Part shown: positions 10,324 to 21,192 of the stretch, piece by piece
Layout of the letters: each line of letters starts with the position of its first letter
Numbering within the stretch: the stretch's first letter is position 1
Origin: Bidens hawaiensis
Taxonomy: Eukaryota; Streptophyta; Magnoliopsida; Asterales; Asteraceae
Length of the DNA stretch: 64,000 nucleotides
Reading direction: 5' to 3'
Assembly (NCBI GenBank): GCA_021521415.1
Contig: JAIQDT010004998.1
Location: forward strand, 123,498-187,497
The notes under the pieces: generated by a model
Told to the model about the DNA's origin: nothing
Databases searched by the model: none
The model's input: the letters and a program-made list of their open reading frames with translations, nothing else
Program-made: the position numbers and the translations under genes

Positions 10324-11388
10324 ACCCCGGCCATGACATGACTCCTTTTCATGACAAGACTCGTTCGCAGCTCATGTTTTCAAATAAAACAAATGCTATT
10401 AATTGATTAATTTCAAACTAAACGGTTCAATCAAAAGCTACACCAAGGAAGAAAGGCGAAAATTGATGATATATAGGCAATATCAAGACTTTAGATTTCT
10501 TGTGAAGAAAGATAGGTATAAGAATTTTAAGGGTAGTTGGTTAAATTGGTGTAAGGATGATGCTCTAATGTAACTATTTTTGGTGGTTCCTCCCTTGATA
10601 ATGGGCACCGCTTCTTCATTGTTGTTGATTTGGTGCAGTGAATGAAGTTTACTTTTTTTTTTAAAAAAGAAATAAAAATAAAAAATCCATAATTAATTTA
10701 TCTGAAATTTTAGAAGTAGATATCTGTATGACTAGGAGCTGCCAATGACCTTTTGCCACTGGGTCTGCTAGTTGTATTTTTAGGCATGTTTTATAACACT
10801 TAACACCCAATTTTAGCCATATATAATGCATTTATCATACATATATCACATTATTTTGTGAATCGCTTGTTTTGAGGAGCGGATCAGAGTCTACTTTGGA
10901 TCGTTTTATTGTTTTGTGTAGGTGTGGAGCGGTTGGGAGTGGCAACAAAGGGTCATACACAGAATTGAAAGAGTTAAAGAGCTGACGAGCCAAAACGTTG
11001 TGATCGGTTTCAAGAAAAACGAAAGTGAATAAATTAAGTGAAACGCGAGACACAAAGATAAGCTAGGAGCTCAAGATAGTATTGGTTTATGAAACTTATA
11101 ATCTAATTATTCATGTGGAATTATAATAAGAGAGCTTATGAATTGGAATTGGGCTCACGTGGAATAGAAGAAAAGAAGTTCTTAGTTATTTTAATGATGG
11201 AATTAATCAAATAGGGCTGCGCAAGAATTTAGACTAAAGATTAAGAGTTTAAGATGGGTTCTAATTAATAAGCAGGCTTGGCAATTAATTAGGTTAACGA
11301 GTATACACTTCTCAACACAATTCCTCTCATTCGGTACGTTTGTGCCACGTCAGCTTTCCCCCATCATCCAACAACACTCTTCAACCTA
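10324..11388. other. No recognisable gene
   Basis: AT-rich intergenic DNA. A 72-codon minus-strand ORF (10835-11053) has no recognisable domain. Confidence 0.4.
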
Positions 11389-11708
11389 GGGGTATACACC
11401 CTTAAACACCATTCTTCATCATTCTCCATTTCCTATATTTTTATTATTTAATACAACTTTTATATTTAAAATATATTGAAATTATAATATCTAATAAAAT
11501 TAATTAAAATGCATAAATTAAAAAAATGGAAACGATTACATTAATTGAAAAATATAAACCATAAACTAAAAATCTAGAAAAAAATTAATAAAAAGTAAAC
11601 ATAAAAAACTAAAAACTAAAACTAAGAAGCTAGAAAGTTAAGTTATATTTTTGGCCGATTTTTCATTTCAATGCCAACGGAAACTCGAGCTTTTGTCCTT
11701 GAAGATGG

Positions 11709-12802
11709 CTAAATATCTCGTGTTAAAAGATCGAAATATTTCCTCTTGGCCTTGTCTTTCCGCTCGGCCTCCATTAAACAAAGTTTTCCCCGTTCTATCT
11801 CGGTCGTCTCTTCGCTTATTTTTTGCCTCATTTTTATCTTCTCAATTTGCAACTCTTTAAAACTAGTAAACTCATCCTTTATAAAATTCAACTTTGGGTC
11901 ATCGGTTGAAGACGATCCGACACTTTTTTCCTTTGACTTTTTCTTTGCCTTTGCCTTATCCCTCCCAATCGGACGTTCCAGTTCAGCCGGATCGTCATCG
12001 CTAAAATCTATATTAAGATCTTTGGTACAACGAGCATCTGAACCACCCGCAATATAGTATCCACTTTCGTACGTTTTTATCCGGTTCACCGAATCAACCC
12101 CGTTGGGAACCGAATGCCACTTCGCACAATGTCGAACAATTTCCGAAACTTGTGGGTAGGAAAAAACATGCTTATGTTTGGCAACATATCGATCGTTTGC
12201 CAACTTGTAAATATCAACGTCATTACTACCACTCGTTGGATTATCCTTGGCATTGTTGTAGAGATTGTTAAGCCATCCCACCTTTTTATTCATCTTCCTC
12301 CATTTTTCGTTTATGGAACCATGTCTCCGATACGTCGGGAGTTGTAAAATTTCATGGTATCTGAATAAGACGGCCTTTTAAAAACTCGGTCCCATTTGAG
12401 TATTACCTAATAACATATAAATAAAATGTAAAACGGAAACATATTTAAACATTTGAGATTTTAAAAAAAATATAAAATTGTAAAGAACACCCTTTGACGA
12501 ATTATTGCTTTCGCTAACCAAAGCTCTTGCCAAAGCGACTTCTTCGGTAGTGTACATGCCAACCTTCTCTCGAACCGGAGGTGCAATGGTTTCGGGTTGG
12601 GTTTCTTTAGGGCCCCGTTTTTTCGATTTCTTTTTTTTCACAGGTTCGGGTTGGGTTTTCGGCACCACCTCTTGAACATTGCCATCGGTATGAAGGTTTG
12701 ACTTGAATTGGCTTGTCGCTTGAGGTATTTGTTATACTTGATACATTCGTGAAAAGCTAAAACCGCACTTTGCATTACCTCCAGGGTAAAGTTGAGATCC
12801 AT
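11709..12802 (-). pseudogene. NAM-associated-domain protein pseudogene
   Basis: Reading minus from ATG 12802, the first segment begins MDLNFTLEVMQSAVLAFHEC. After a frame change near 12695 it continues with a basic, Pro-rich stretch (KKKKSKKRGPKETQPE) and a TTEEVALARALVSESNN block. A probable intron lies at about 12408-12490. The next exon carries an in-frame TAA (plus 12378-12380) directly before KAVLFRYHEIL-type text. The last 194 codons (11709-12293) are open and hold the NAM-associated C-terminal domain: KLANDRYVAKHKHVFSYP, RPIGRDKAKAKKKSKEK, and a long charged helix (KLNFIKDEFTSFKELQIEKI). Such genes are abundant in plant genomes and often annotated as glutathione S-transferase T3-like or Myb/SANT-type. 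The lesions make it a pseudogene. Confidence 0.7.
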
Positions 12803-12902
12803 TTTGGGTTAAAATGTGTTTGAAATTGGTTGAAATATAGAAGAGAAGAATGGTACAAATATGTTGAAATGGACTAAAATTGTTTGAAATAGGTTAATGT
12901 AA

Positions 12903-12928
12903 TTAATATATATATATATATATATATT
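12903..12928. repeat. (TA)n microsatellite
   Basis: About 13 TA units in the 5' flank of the NAM-associated pseudogene. Confidence 0.85.
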
Positions 12929-13134
12929 AAATAAGATTTTCTTTTTTAAATTCGAACGTTTACAACGGTTACAAAAGCAAGACAATGGCTACTGATGCTA
13001 CTGACCATCCTCAATGAGGTCAGGTCACGCGTGACCAAAAGTAGGGGGCGGTGTTTGCGTGAGACCGGTGGAGGGTGAATGGCTAAGTGGCTGTCACCTA
13101 GGTACAGTGGGGGTTGCCCACTGGTGTATACCCC

Positions 13135-14537
13135 TTAGTTTTAGGAGTGACCGGATCATGTACTTGGGCTTGTGGGCCACAATTGAAATTTGTTTGTGTG
13201 AGCATCAAGAATAAAATGGAAAACTTCGTTAGGGGTTGGGGGAATCGACATCTTTGGAGACGGCAGCTTCTGGTGACGAGTTTGGCAAGGAAAACGGATA
13301 AGTTTGAATTTCATGTTTTGTTTCTTTAACATTTTGATTGATTTAGCCATCATGCCTGGCTAAATCAATATAATTTCAACAGTAGGGTACTAGGTTTTGA
13401 TTTGATTTAAAACTTATGTGAAACAATTATGATTCTTGATCTTAAACCCGGTTATATTCTGATACATATTAGATTGTTAATAAATCTAATCAACCTTTAT
13501 ATTTTTTTAATAAAGTTCATTAAGATTTAAAACCCTAATCAGGTTTTAAGTTTTGATAAAAGAAACAAGTAATATTTTGAGTTTGTCTATGAACCCAAAA
13601 TTATTATAGAGTCACATGATTTGATTAAGCATTCCGAACGGTGTGTGTGCTTAATTATAATTGATACTTCTATTACGCAGCCCACCCACTAAGATCCGAA
13701 CATCGTGAGCTTAAAGTAGCGGGTTTGATCTAATCACCGAACCACGTGTGGCTAGACATTAGATAGAGTGGATACCCGAACGGCGTGACGTTTAGTATTG
13801 ATACAAACCGTTTAGATAAAAATCCTTACACCATAATTTTTAATGATCATAAGCTATAATTAAATCAAGAAATTACCTTAATGTTGAAATTAGTTTTTAA
13901 AAATTTGAATTCACGTTTTTATAAAAACAAAATCATTTTCATAAATTTTAGGTTTAAATTTGAACACTTTTTAAAATAATCATATTTTTACTTAAAATGT
14001 TTTGATATAATCTAGTTAATTTGTATCCTCGATGACACGAACCTCACTTCCATTCATAAGTAGGCGTAATTTATTTTCTGGATTCAACACCTATTAGGAT
14101 CACCCGTACGAAGTGCATTGGAATTATATACGTTGACCGTTAAAAAAAAAGTTACTTTTAAACAGTTAAACTTTATCCAAAACCTTTGTAAATCTCACAT
14201 GCAATATTTTTGTGCTCCCAACATCATAAACAACGGACCCAATATCTTTGACTCATATGTTTTGAATCTTATGGGGAAAGGGGAATATACCATGTGACAT
14301 CTTCGAGTTTATAAAAATACCTTATCCAGAACCAATAAACAAAACAAAATGGGGAAATGTATACTCTAATATTGCCATATTAAAATAATGTTGACGGCGG
14401 TATAATTTGGTTTAATGATCTCATGTGCTTTGCACAAACTGTTGCATCTTAAAAGCTTACAAATACATAAAAAATGGCCACAAACTCCAAAAGCTTTGTG
14501 AACGAATACGCAACAAAGAATGAGACTTTCAAAAGAA
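13135..14537. other. Intergenic, includes the 3' flank of the 1-FEH gene
   Basis: No second gene was recognised. The stretch 13600-13810 contains CCGAACG/CATCGTGAGC-type words but no coding potential. The 3' UTR of the minus-strand 1-FEH gene should lie just below 14538; no unambiguous AATAAA signal was identified. Confidence 0.4.
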
Positions 14538-17371
14538 TTACAAAACCATCTCCTTAGGCCTCCCATCCCAATGATCTAATTTGAATGATGAAGTCTCTAG
14601 CATTTTAAGTTCTATTTTTGCATTGTTGACGGTCTTATCTGTAATGAATTCAGCATTTTTCATACTCCATGCTTTCATTTGTGAAATCTTGACGTTTTGA
14701 GTACCGTTGTTAAATGCAAAAAGATGAGCATCTTCATAACTAGCAAATTTAGGGTAAACACGGCTTGTGATACATGCCTTACCCTCTCCACCAAAACTCT
14801 CGATAATTGAGTGATCTATCTGTAATATCCAATAAACAAGAGGTCAAAAATGGTAAAATAACGATTCATTGGCTTTAAATGTTACCATATGCAAATAAAA
14901 CTAAACCAAGTACTCACCAAACTTCTCAGAGAGATTTCACTGTAACGAGGATCTATGTCAACAAATGTGCCAAAACTTGTTGTGTCAATGTTGTTTCTAG
15001 CAGTAGACCTTTTAACCAAAAATAACAGAAGCTTAGTTATTTTAACTTAGAAAGAGCGTGTGCTAACTATTGATATAAGAAAAACTATCACAAACCTGCT
15101 TAGATCGTTACACATGAGCACCGAGTACCCTCTATTTTGGTTTCGGAAAACCCTAAAGAAGATCGCAGTTTGTTCCTTCAAGTTTTTAGATGCCATGGCC
15201 AATAACCCAAAGGGCCCGAACGCACCAACACTAGTCGCATCCCTTTCGGTACAAAGCGTTTGTGGATTAACCGAACTCGTATCCAACACTTCAGCCTCTT
15301 TCAAATTGTCCAATTTGAATGAGATTATAACATCGGCCTAAAAATTTAAACAGCAAAAAAATTTAAAAACATGTAAAGTTGTACGAGTGATGTTCAATTC
15401 TTAATGCACAAGGTACAAACCTGAGAAGCAGTAATGCCTTCAGTTTGAAGAACTGAACCAGCTTCAAGCTTCTTGTTTTCAAGCTTTACTTCACCTTCAC
15501 GAAGTGACTCAATCTTTTCCACAGGCCATTGAATTAACTGCCTCCCACTTCCGTCCAACCATACCGCCCTCGGAAACGACTACAAAATAATAAAAACTAA
15601 ATCAAACATAAACATCGTTTTCACTTCTGATCACAAACCCAAAACATACTACCAACAAAGGAGTAGTTTAGATTTATCAGTGTAAAGTAAAGTATTACGG
15701 TAAAAAATAATATTAATAATTATATACCTGAAGACCGGCCCATCCTTTTTTAATATCATCTTCTCGCGAATCAGCTTCCGGGACCCAAGCCCACAACACC
15801 CTTCGGTTCTTCACATCATCAAAGAACGACTTGGAAGCATAAAACTTTCCATAATCGTACCTCAAGTCCATTGTCCCTCCGGTCAATCTCAACCCATTTT
15901 GTGGCAAAAAGTTCTCATGATCAGGGGTGTACGTTCCAATTGTATACCAATCAATCCCTTCAAATCCAGCTTTCATCACATGCAACACATTCCCATTATA
16001 CACAGACGTATCAAGTCCGTTGGTACTGTTTAAGGCCACGGGGAAAAAGTCGGGGCACTCCCAAGTTCCCGTGGCCAGCTCGGACTCCGCAAGTGGGCGT
16101 TCGTACCGAGTCCAGTTTACAAAATCTGTACTCTCGTACAAAAATGTCATACCGTTACTATCTCGGTCCCCACCAACAACCATGCGCCAGACGCCGTCAG
16201 GGCCGCGCCAGGCGGTGCTGGGGTCACGGAAGCAGTCATCTCTGACGCCTTCGGGTGGGGTTGCTATTGGGTTTCCGGAATATTTGACCCACTCCCGGAG
16301 AAATGGGTCGGATAGGTTTTTGGGCCACGCGAGGTCTTGGACTTGGCGGGATTGCGAATCGCTTCCGGTGTATAGCATGACCGGGATGTTGCCTGGGAGG
16401 ATGGTGGCGGACCCAGACCAGCAGCTATTGATGTCGGCTTCGTGGCTCGGGTAAATTGCCGGTTCGAGATGGATCCAGTTGACCAGGTCGTATGATACGG
16501 CATGGCCCCACACGATCATACCGAAAGTGGCTGCATACGGGTTGTATTGGTAGAAGAAATGGTATACTCCGTTGTATAACATTGGTCCTGCATACGTAAT
16601 GTAAAGTTACCATTATAATCTTCACCAACCAAAGCTTTGGAAAAAACCGAAACCCGAAATGTTCAGCACGGGTGTTCGATCTATTATGCGTCAGCTTTAG
16701 AAATTTTGTAGATTTATAATCGTATCGGATTAGATGATACCCAACTCAATTATCAAATCAACTGCCAAAATAAAAGAGAAACTTAAAACTAAAGTCATAG
16801 AACTGTTAGAAACGTGTTTTGAATATATAGTATTTCCACTATATATTTTTGCACATGAAAAACATATTTTATTATTTTTTTAATTATATAGTTTTTTTTT
16901 TAAATTAACAATCTTGGTACTTACATTCTCTTTTTACCAATTTTAGTAAGTTTTTGATTCCAAGAAACTGCTACTATAGATTGCTTTAAAACGAAGCAAC
17001 TGAATCTAACATTCGAACTCTAAAATAATAAACATAACATAAATAAAAACTTACCATTGGGATCTATGAAAATCAAACCAGCAATCCATCAAGTATCAGC
17101 ACCGGTGTCGATGAAATAAAAAAGAAGAATGAATTAGCTACAAGCCACGCTAAATATTTATAAAGATGAAATGAGCAGACATACCATTCATCCAGTTGCT
17201 TGGTGGTTGAAAATGGTATCCGGCTCGATACGGTTGTTCATATTTATGGGCCGGGTGAGATACCATAGATATGACATCTTTTAGAGTTTGGCCAGTGACT
17301 TCACCGGCTAATGTCTCATGAACCAAAACAACAAAACATGCAGCAATAAACGAGAATATAAATTTGTTCAT
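14538..17371 (-). CDS. 1-FEH: Fructan 1-exohydrolase-type GH32 enzyme, seven exons
   Basis: Exons on the minus strand are 17371-17185, 17063-17055 (9 bp), 16587-15728, 15579-15421, 15337-15096, 15008-14918 and 14819-14538. All introns are GT-AG and the frame is open for 609 aa. Residues 1-22 are a hydrophobic signal peptide. GH32 landmarks: NWMNDPNG (59-66, nucleophile D63), WSGSAT (122-127), FRDP (D187, transition-state stabiliser), WECPD (acid/base E242; the Pro is the cell-wall/FEH form), and GWAGLQSFPR (about 347-356). N-glycosylation sites fit secretion. Where invertases carry an Asp in a K-V-S-L-D-D-type segment, this protein has KAGFEG (271-276), as in chicory 1-FEH, which favours fructan beta-2,1 exohydrolysis over sucrose cleavage; this rests on remembered family knowledge. 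The C terminus seems roughly 25 aa longer than in chicory 1-FEH. The predicted role is inulin breakdown releasing fructose, in vacuole or apoplast. A cell-wall invertase or 6-FEH is the alternative. Confidence 0.92.
17055..17063 (-). other. 9-bp mini-exon encoding DPN
   Basis: ATCCCAATG lies between an intron ending TTCATAG and one starting GTAAGT. With the last G of exon 1 and the first GA of exon 3 it encodes the D-P-N-G of the catalytic NDPNG motif. This tiny exon is a hallmark of plant acid invertase and FEH genes. Its loss by exon skipping would remove the nucleophile. Confidence 0.95.
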
Positions 17372-17450
17372 GCTGTACGTTTGGAGTTTAAGGTCGTCTA
17401 TGAGAAACAGGTTGTTGTGGAATGAATTTGAGAGTGGTCCATTTGGTTGC

Positions 17451-17458
17451 CTTTTATA
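17451..17458 (-). promoter_or_regulatory. TATA box of the 1-FEH gene
   Basis: On the minus strand TCTATAAAAGGC lies 80 bp upstream of the ATG at 17371. A start site about 30 bp downstream would leave a 5' UTR of about 50 nt. No in-frame ATG lies between the box and the chosen start. Confidence 0.7.
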
Positions 17459-17460
17459 GA

Positions 17461-17890
17461 CTTTGGGCTCAACAATAACTGCTCAACCATTTTGGTTAAA
17501 GCCCCCTAGACTTTTGTTGTTTGTTAATAATTGACCAGATCCATCTTGAAATATGATTTTATATTTTTTCGCCTATAGGACCACTTGAATACGTATGACC
17601 TGGAAAGACCAAACTGCCAAAAAATGTTTAACAACTTGCAACGTTGCCTGTTTTAAGATTTAGATAACTTATGTTTAGAAAAGTAAAATTATAGACTAAA
17701 TCATTGATATTGTTTAGTGAATTGTGAGAGTGTTATGAAACAAGTCTCGTCCGTTCGAAAAAAAATGAAACAAGTCTCGTCATCAACACCAATAGTTTCA
17801 TAAAACTTTATAAATATAAAGATAATTGTGTGACATATTAATACCGCCCACATGCATTATCTTTGCTAATATGGAAAATTAGTTTTTTTT
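17461..17890. other. Upstream region of the 1-FEH gene
   Basis: No coding potential. The sequence AAATGAAACAAGTCTCGTC is partly duplicated (17735-17752 and 17764-17782). No regulatory site beyond the TATA box could be assigned with confidence. Confidence 0.4.
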
Positions 17891-17899
17891 AAAAGGAAC

Positions 17900-18595
17900 G
17901 GATGTCGGCAGTTGAATACAGAGCCATCCTTAAATACCGGCTTATGATTCCCCTTTTCCCTCCAGATGAATTATGCCCCATTTGTAAAAAGACTTGTTTG
18001 GATAGATTCGGTGAGCATGCCCTCCACTGTAAGGAATTGCCGGGATTCAAGTATCGTCATGACTGGGTTAGAGATGTGTTATGGGATGTGCTTAGACGTG
18101 CCGGGATCTCAGCCAAGAAAGAGGCACATGTTAACTTTTTGACTGATCCGCGTGAGGGAAGATCTACCCTGTGTCCTGCGGATGTTCTTGTGTTTGGCTG
18201 GGTAGGGGGTAAGCATGCGTGTGTTGACCTCACCGGGGTGTCCCCGTTGGTGGGGTTGAGAGACAGTGGCTTCGTACCGGGACAGGCGGTTTTGAGAGCG
18301 GAGTCTAGGAAGGTTGCTAAGCATGAAACATCGTGTTTGGAGAATCAACACGTGTTCATTCCATTTACCTTCGACACTTTTGGATCCCTAGCTCCCGAGG
18401 CGGTTCGCTTCTTGAAGCGGGTGCAGAAGGTGGTCCACAGTGACTCGCAGAGCCCGAGGAACCAAGGATTTATATTTAGTAGAATAAGCTTTGCGATTCA
18501 AAAGGGGATAGCGGCGCAGCTTGTTGCTCGCTTACCCATTATCCAGATGTAGTTCGGTTTATGTATATATAAAATGATCAATATTTTCTCTAAAA
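17900..18595 (+). mobile_element. Poly(A)-tailed retroposon with RLE-like ORF
   Basis: Flanked by a perfect 9-bp duplication AAAAGGAAC (17891-17899 and 18596-18604) and ending in a short A run (18592-18599, overlapping the duplication). This is the signature of target-primed reverse transcription. The copy appears 5'-truncated because the ORF starts about 2 bp after the left duplication. The body has higher GC and lower AT richness than the surrounding DNA. Confidence 0.75.
17902..18552 (+). CDS. ORF with C2HC finger and restriction-like-endonuclease-like segment
   Basis: A 216-codon uninterrupted ORF fills the retroposon. Residues about 25-43 form a C-x2-C...H-x3-C-type finger (CPICKK...GEHALHC), followed by FKYRHDW (about 49-55), then LCPADVLVFGW (about 90-100) and KHACVDLTG (about 104-112). 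A finger followed by RHD and PAD...D resembles the C-terminal finger plus PD-(D/E)XK endonuclease of RLE-type non-LTR retrotransposons. Similar proteins are widespread in plant genomes under vague names. I infer a 5'-truncated copy of a larger RT-encoding element. The ATG may be an internal methionine. Expression and function are unknown. Confidence 0.6.
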   Translation: MSAVEYRAILKYRLMIPLFPPDELCPICKKTCLDRFGEHALHCKELPGFKYRHDWVRDVLWDVLRRAGISAKKEAHVNFLTDPREGRSTLCPADVLVFGWVGGKHACVDLTGVSPLVGLRDSGFVPGQAVLRAESRKVAKHETSCLENQHVFIPFTFDTFGSLAPEAVRFLKRVQKVVHSDSQSPRNQGFIFSRISFAIQKGIAAQLVARLPIIQM

Positions 18596-18731
18596 AAAAG
18601 GAACATCATCCTCCACCATAATCTCCTTTCTCATTCAATCAAAACACTGTTGTTGCCTCTTTGCAACCACCAGGGTTAACCATCATCTTCATCTCCATCC
18701 AACTATTGGTAACCTCATTATCATACGATCA

Positions 18732-19168
18732 TCATCATCATCATCATCGTACTCAGTATATCCCACCAATAGCAAAGCTATGGTAGGGTCTGAGGAGGGT
18801 AATATGTAGACAACCTTACCTCTACCCCGTAGGAATAGAGAGGCTGCTTCCGGTGAGACCCCCGGCTCGATAGTAGTTTTGCATCAAGCCTTGGACATAA
18901 GGCACATAACAGTCAACCATCGGCACACCGGTCGATTGGTGCATATACCCTTGTCTTTCGGCTATCAACGCCACCACATGATGCCTGATTAACCTTCCGC
19001 CACTTTTAACGTTATTTTCACGAGATTAGTAAAATAACGTCAAAATTTGTGCAATTCACTTTTGCCCACCCGAGGGTTCACACATATATACATTATATGC
19101 GCGCACCGCAAGTATATGGGAAATCGGGCACTATTATAAAATCGATCACTATTATATACATTATATCA
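18732..19168 (-). mobile_element. Retroposon (SINE or RTE-LINE tail) with 18-bp target duplication
   Basis: CTCATTATCATACGATCA occurs at 18714-18731 and again at 19169-19186. Read on minus, the insert ends with GTGGGATATACTGAGTACGA followed by a (GAT)n tail (plus 18729-18748). That tail and the segment containing GAAGCAGCCTCTCTATTCC resemble the 3' part of plant TS-type SINEs and their RTE LINE partners. No clear tRNA-like head is visible, so a 5'-truncated LINE tail is also possible. Confidence 0.7.
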
Positions 19169-19372
19169 CTCATTATCATACGATCACTATTATAAAATCG
19201 GGCATTTTTGACAGCCTTTTAGGTCGCAAACCGGTCGCAAAATGTCATTTGTGACTGAATAGGTGGTCGCAAAACCCATGTGGGTTACCTTGTTTCTATT
19301 CGCAACTAACTTTGATTACAAATGCCTAATTTTCTAGCAATGAGTGCTCAATTTTTTGTGGTCTGCCAACAT

Positions 19373-20057
19373 TGGGGGTGTTATTCGGGTTGTACTTTCG
19401 GGTTTTGGGTTTCCCGGGTCAGGTTCCTCGGGTCGCGAAATTTATTTCGAGTACTCATACCTGACCCTAATCTCCCCTGCTTATTCAGGTTCGGGTTTTA
19501 TGAGTACGGGTTAATCAGGTTTCAAATATTTGACCTAAAAATAATATACATATGCTAAAATTCAAGAAAATATATCACATTCAAATTTTAACTTACATAA
19601 GCAGATAACAAATCACATAGTCCAATCGAAAGAGTATTGCGAATGATTCAATTGATGGAATGAATAACCGATCGAATTATGAATGGAGCCTGAATAACCG
19701 ATCTATTGATTGAATAAATAGTCATATATAATCGATGAAATTAATGAATGTTGGAATAGTAATCGATGTATGGGTTGGGATCGGAATGAAATAGGTGACT
19801 TAAAAAGGAATTGGATAGACAATGATATTCGTTGAATAAGCTAAGGCAAGAGATACAATAACTAAACATAATACTTAGTCAAACAGGTTATTCGGGTTTA
19901 CCCGAAACCTATTAAAAAGTACTAGGTACTCGACTCGTATTAGTTCGGATTGTACTCGAGTTTGTTACATTCGGGTTCGTGTTTCATAAGTATGGTTACT
20001 TTTGAGTTCGGATTAATAGTTTTTCCGACCGGGTTGCGGTTAAAAATGACAACCCTA
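19373..20057. mobile_element. hAT-like non-autonomous element
   Basis: Near-matching 8-bp flanks GCCAACAT (19365-19372) and GCCACCAT (20058-20065) bracket a segment starting TGGGGGTGTTAT and ending ATGACAACCCTA. These are weak inverted ends of the TAGGGGTG type common in plant hAT elements. Both ends are rich in TTCGGGTT/GAGTACTC words and the centre is AT-rich. There is no transposase. Confidence 0.5.
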
Positions 20058-20065
20058 GCCACCAT

Positions 20066-20477
20066 CATGGAAGTCAGACTAACTCCCTCGCTTGTCTCAT
20101 CAATACAACCTTCGTATATGACACAAAAGTTCAAGCTCAACGGGATTATCTCCATCCTCCCCGTGATCCTATTCATTGTCCTCCACCACCTGTGGTTCCT
20201 AGTCCATGAATGTTGGTCACTTGGTCAATCCACACCTCTTTAATTATCACATATTTCATAGGGATACATTCTCCATCATTACTTCACCACCATGAACACC
20301 AAAAATATTAGGAAGAAGATGTTTGGAAAACACCAATGTAGCCACTAGAAATTACCCCTATCAAAATGTCTAGAACATGTCTCATATTAAGAGCTTAACT
20401 ACTTTTAATACGTAGACGGTGACCGCATGTATCATAAAGCAACAAAATTTGAAATGTAAAGTATAGTGAAGATATTA
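20066..20477. other. No recognisable gene
   Basis: A more balanced stretch with weak minus-strand coding potential (IIPLSLNFCVIYEG near 20080-20150) that runs into the hAT-like insertion. No family could be recognised. Confidence 0.35.
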
Positions 20478-21192
20478 AGGGTATGTTTGATAAAGAGCTT
20501 TTAGAAGCTTTTAAGAGCTTTAAGCTACAAGCTTTTAAGAAAAAAAAAACTCATATTTATTGAAAAGTCTTGTTTGGTTAGAGTAGCTTTAAGCTTTTAG
20601 GTTAGGAGAAAAAGCTTGAAACTAAAAGCTCCAACTAGTAGCGTTTAGAGAAAAGCTACAAGCTTTTGGTATTTCATATTTACAATTTTGGTACTTGAAC
20701 TTCCATCACGTTTTGTTAATTCATATAATAATTACATATTTAACCCTTATTCAAAACCAACTACCCTCATGACTTTTTAAAAGGCCATAACTTTTTCACA
20801 TGTTATTTTTTTTAAAATTACATCATAAAAACAAGCATTTTATTTTTCTTAAATTTGAGTATCATATTGTTATAATTCTATACCTTAAAAAATTAATATA
20901 TTATTTGATTATTGGTCGGGATCGACAAAAATTCGAGTCAGGAAACCCGGGTCATGTGTAAGACCAAATTAGGGTCAAAACGAGTCAATGCAAAAGGGTT
21001 AATTTAGTTCAGTTCACGCTGGTACAGTTTTGAGTCGAAAGGGGTCAAGTCAGAATAGGTTTTGGATTAGAACAATGCATCGCGCGAGCACCCAGCTAAT
21101 TTTATTAAAAACTCCAGCTACTCTACCAAACACCTAAATATTCTAAAAAGCTTCAACTAACAGCTACCAGCTAGTTTTACCAAACATATTCT
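20478..21192. mobile_element. MITE-like element with GTATGTTTG ends
   Basis: The left end reads AGGGTATGTTTGATAAAG and the right end is its imperfect inverse (TTTTACCAAACATATTCT). AGCTTTTAAGAGCTTTAAGC-type words fill the left side and AGCTTCAACTAACAGCTACC-type words the right. There is no ORF. The target duplication is unclear because the flanks are A/T-rich. Confidence 0.5.

Larger units (their letters stand above)
11389..13134 (-). mobile_element. PIF/Harbinger-like DNA transposon, defective
   Basis: The short termini are inverted: GGGGTATACACC (11389-11400) and GGTGTATACCCC (13123-13134). They are flanked by CTA on the left and TTA on the right, close to the 3-bp TWA target typical of PIF/Harbinger. 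The interior carries one broken gene with a NAM-associated domain on the minus strand. No DDE transposase is present. Element limits and class are inferred from the ends and the cargo. Confidence 0.5.

Noticed and set aside
15060..15341. 93-codon plus-strand ORF
   Set aside because: Antisense to 1-FEH exon 5.
15871..16454. Two plus-strand ORFs of 124 and 175 codons
   Set aside because: They are antisense shadows of 1-FEH exon 3, which has higher GC and few stop codons on the opposite strand.
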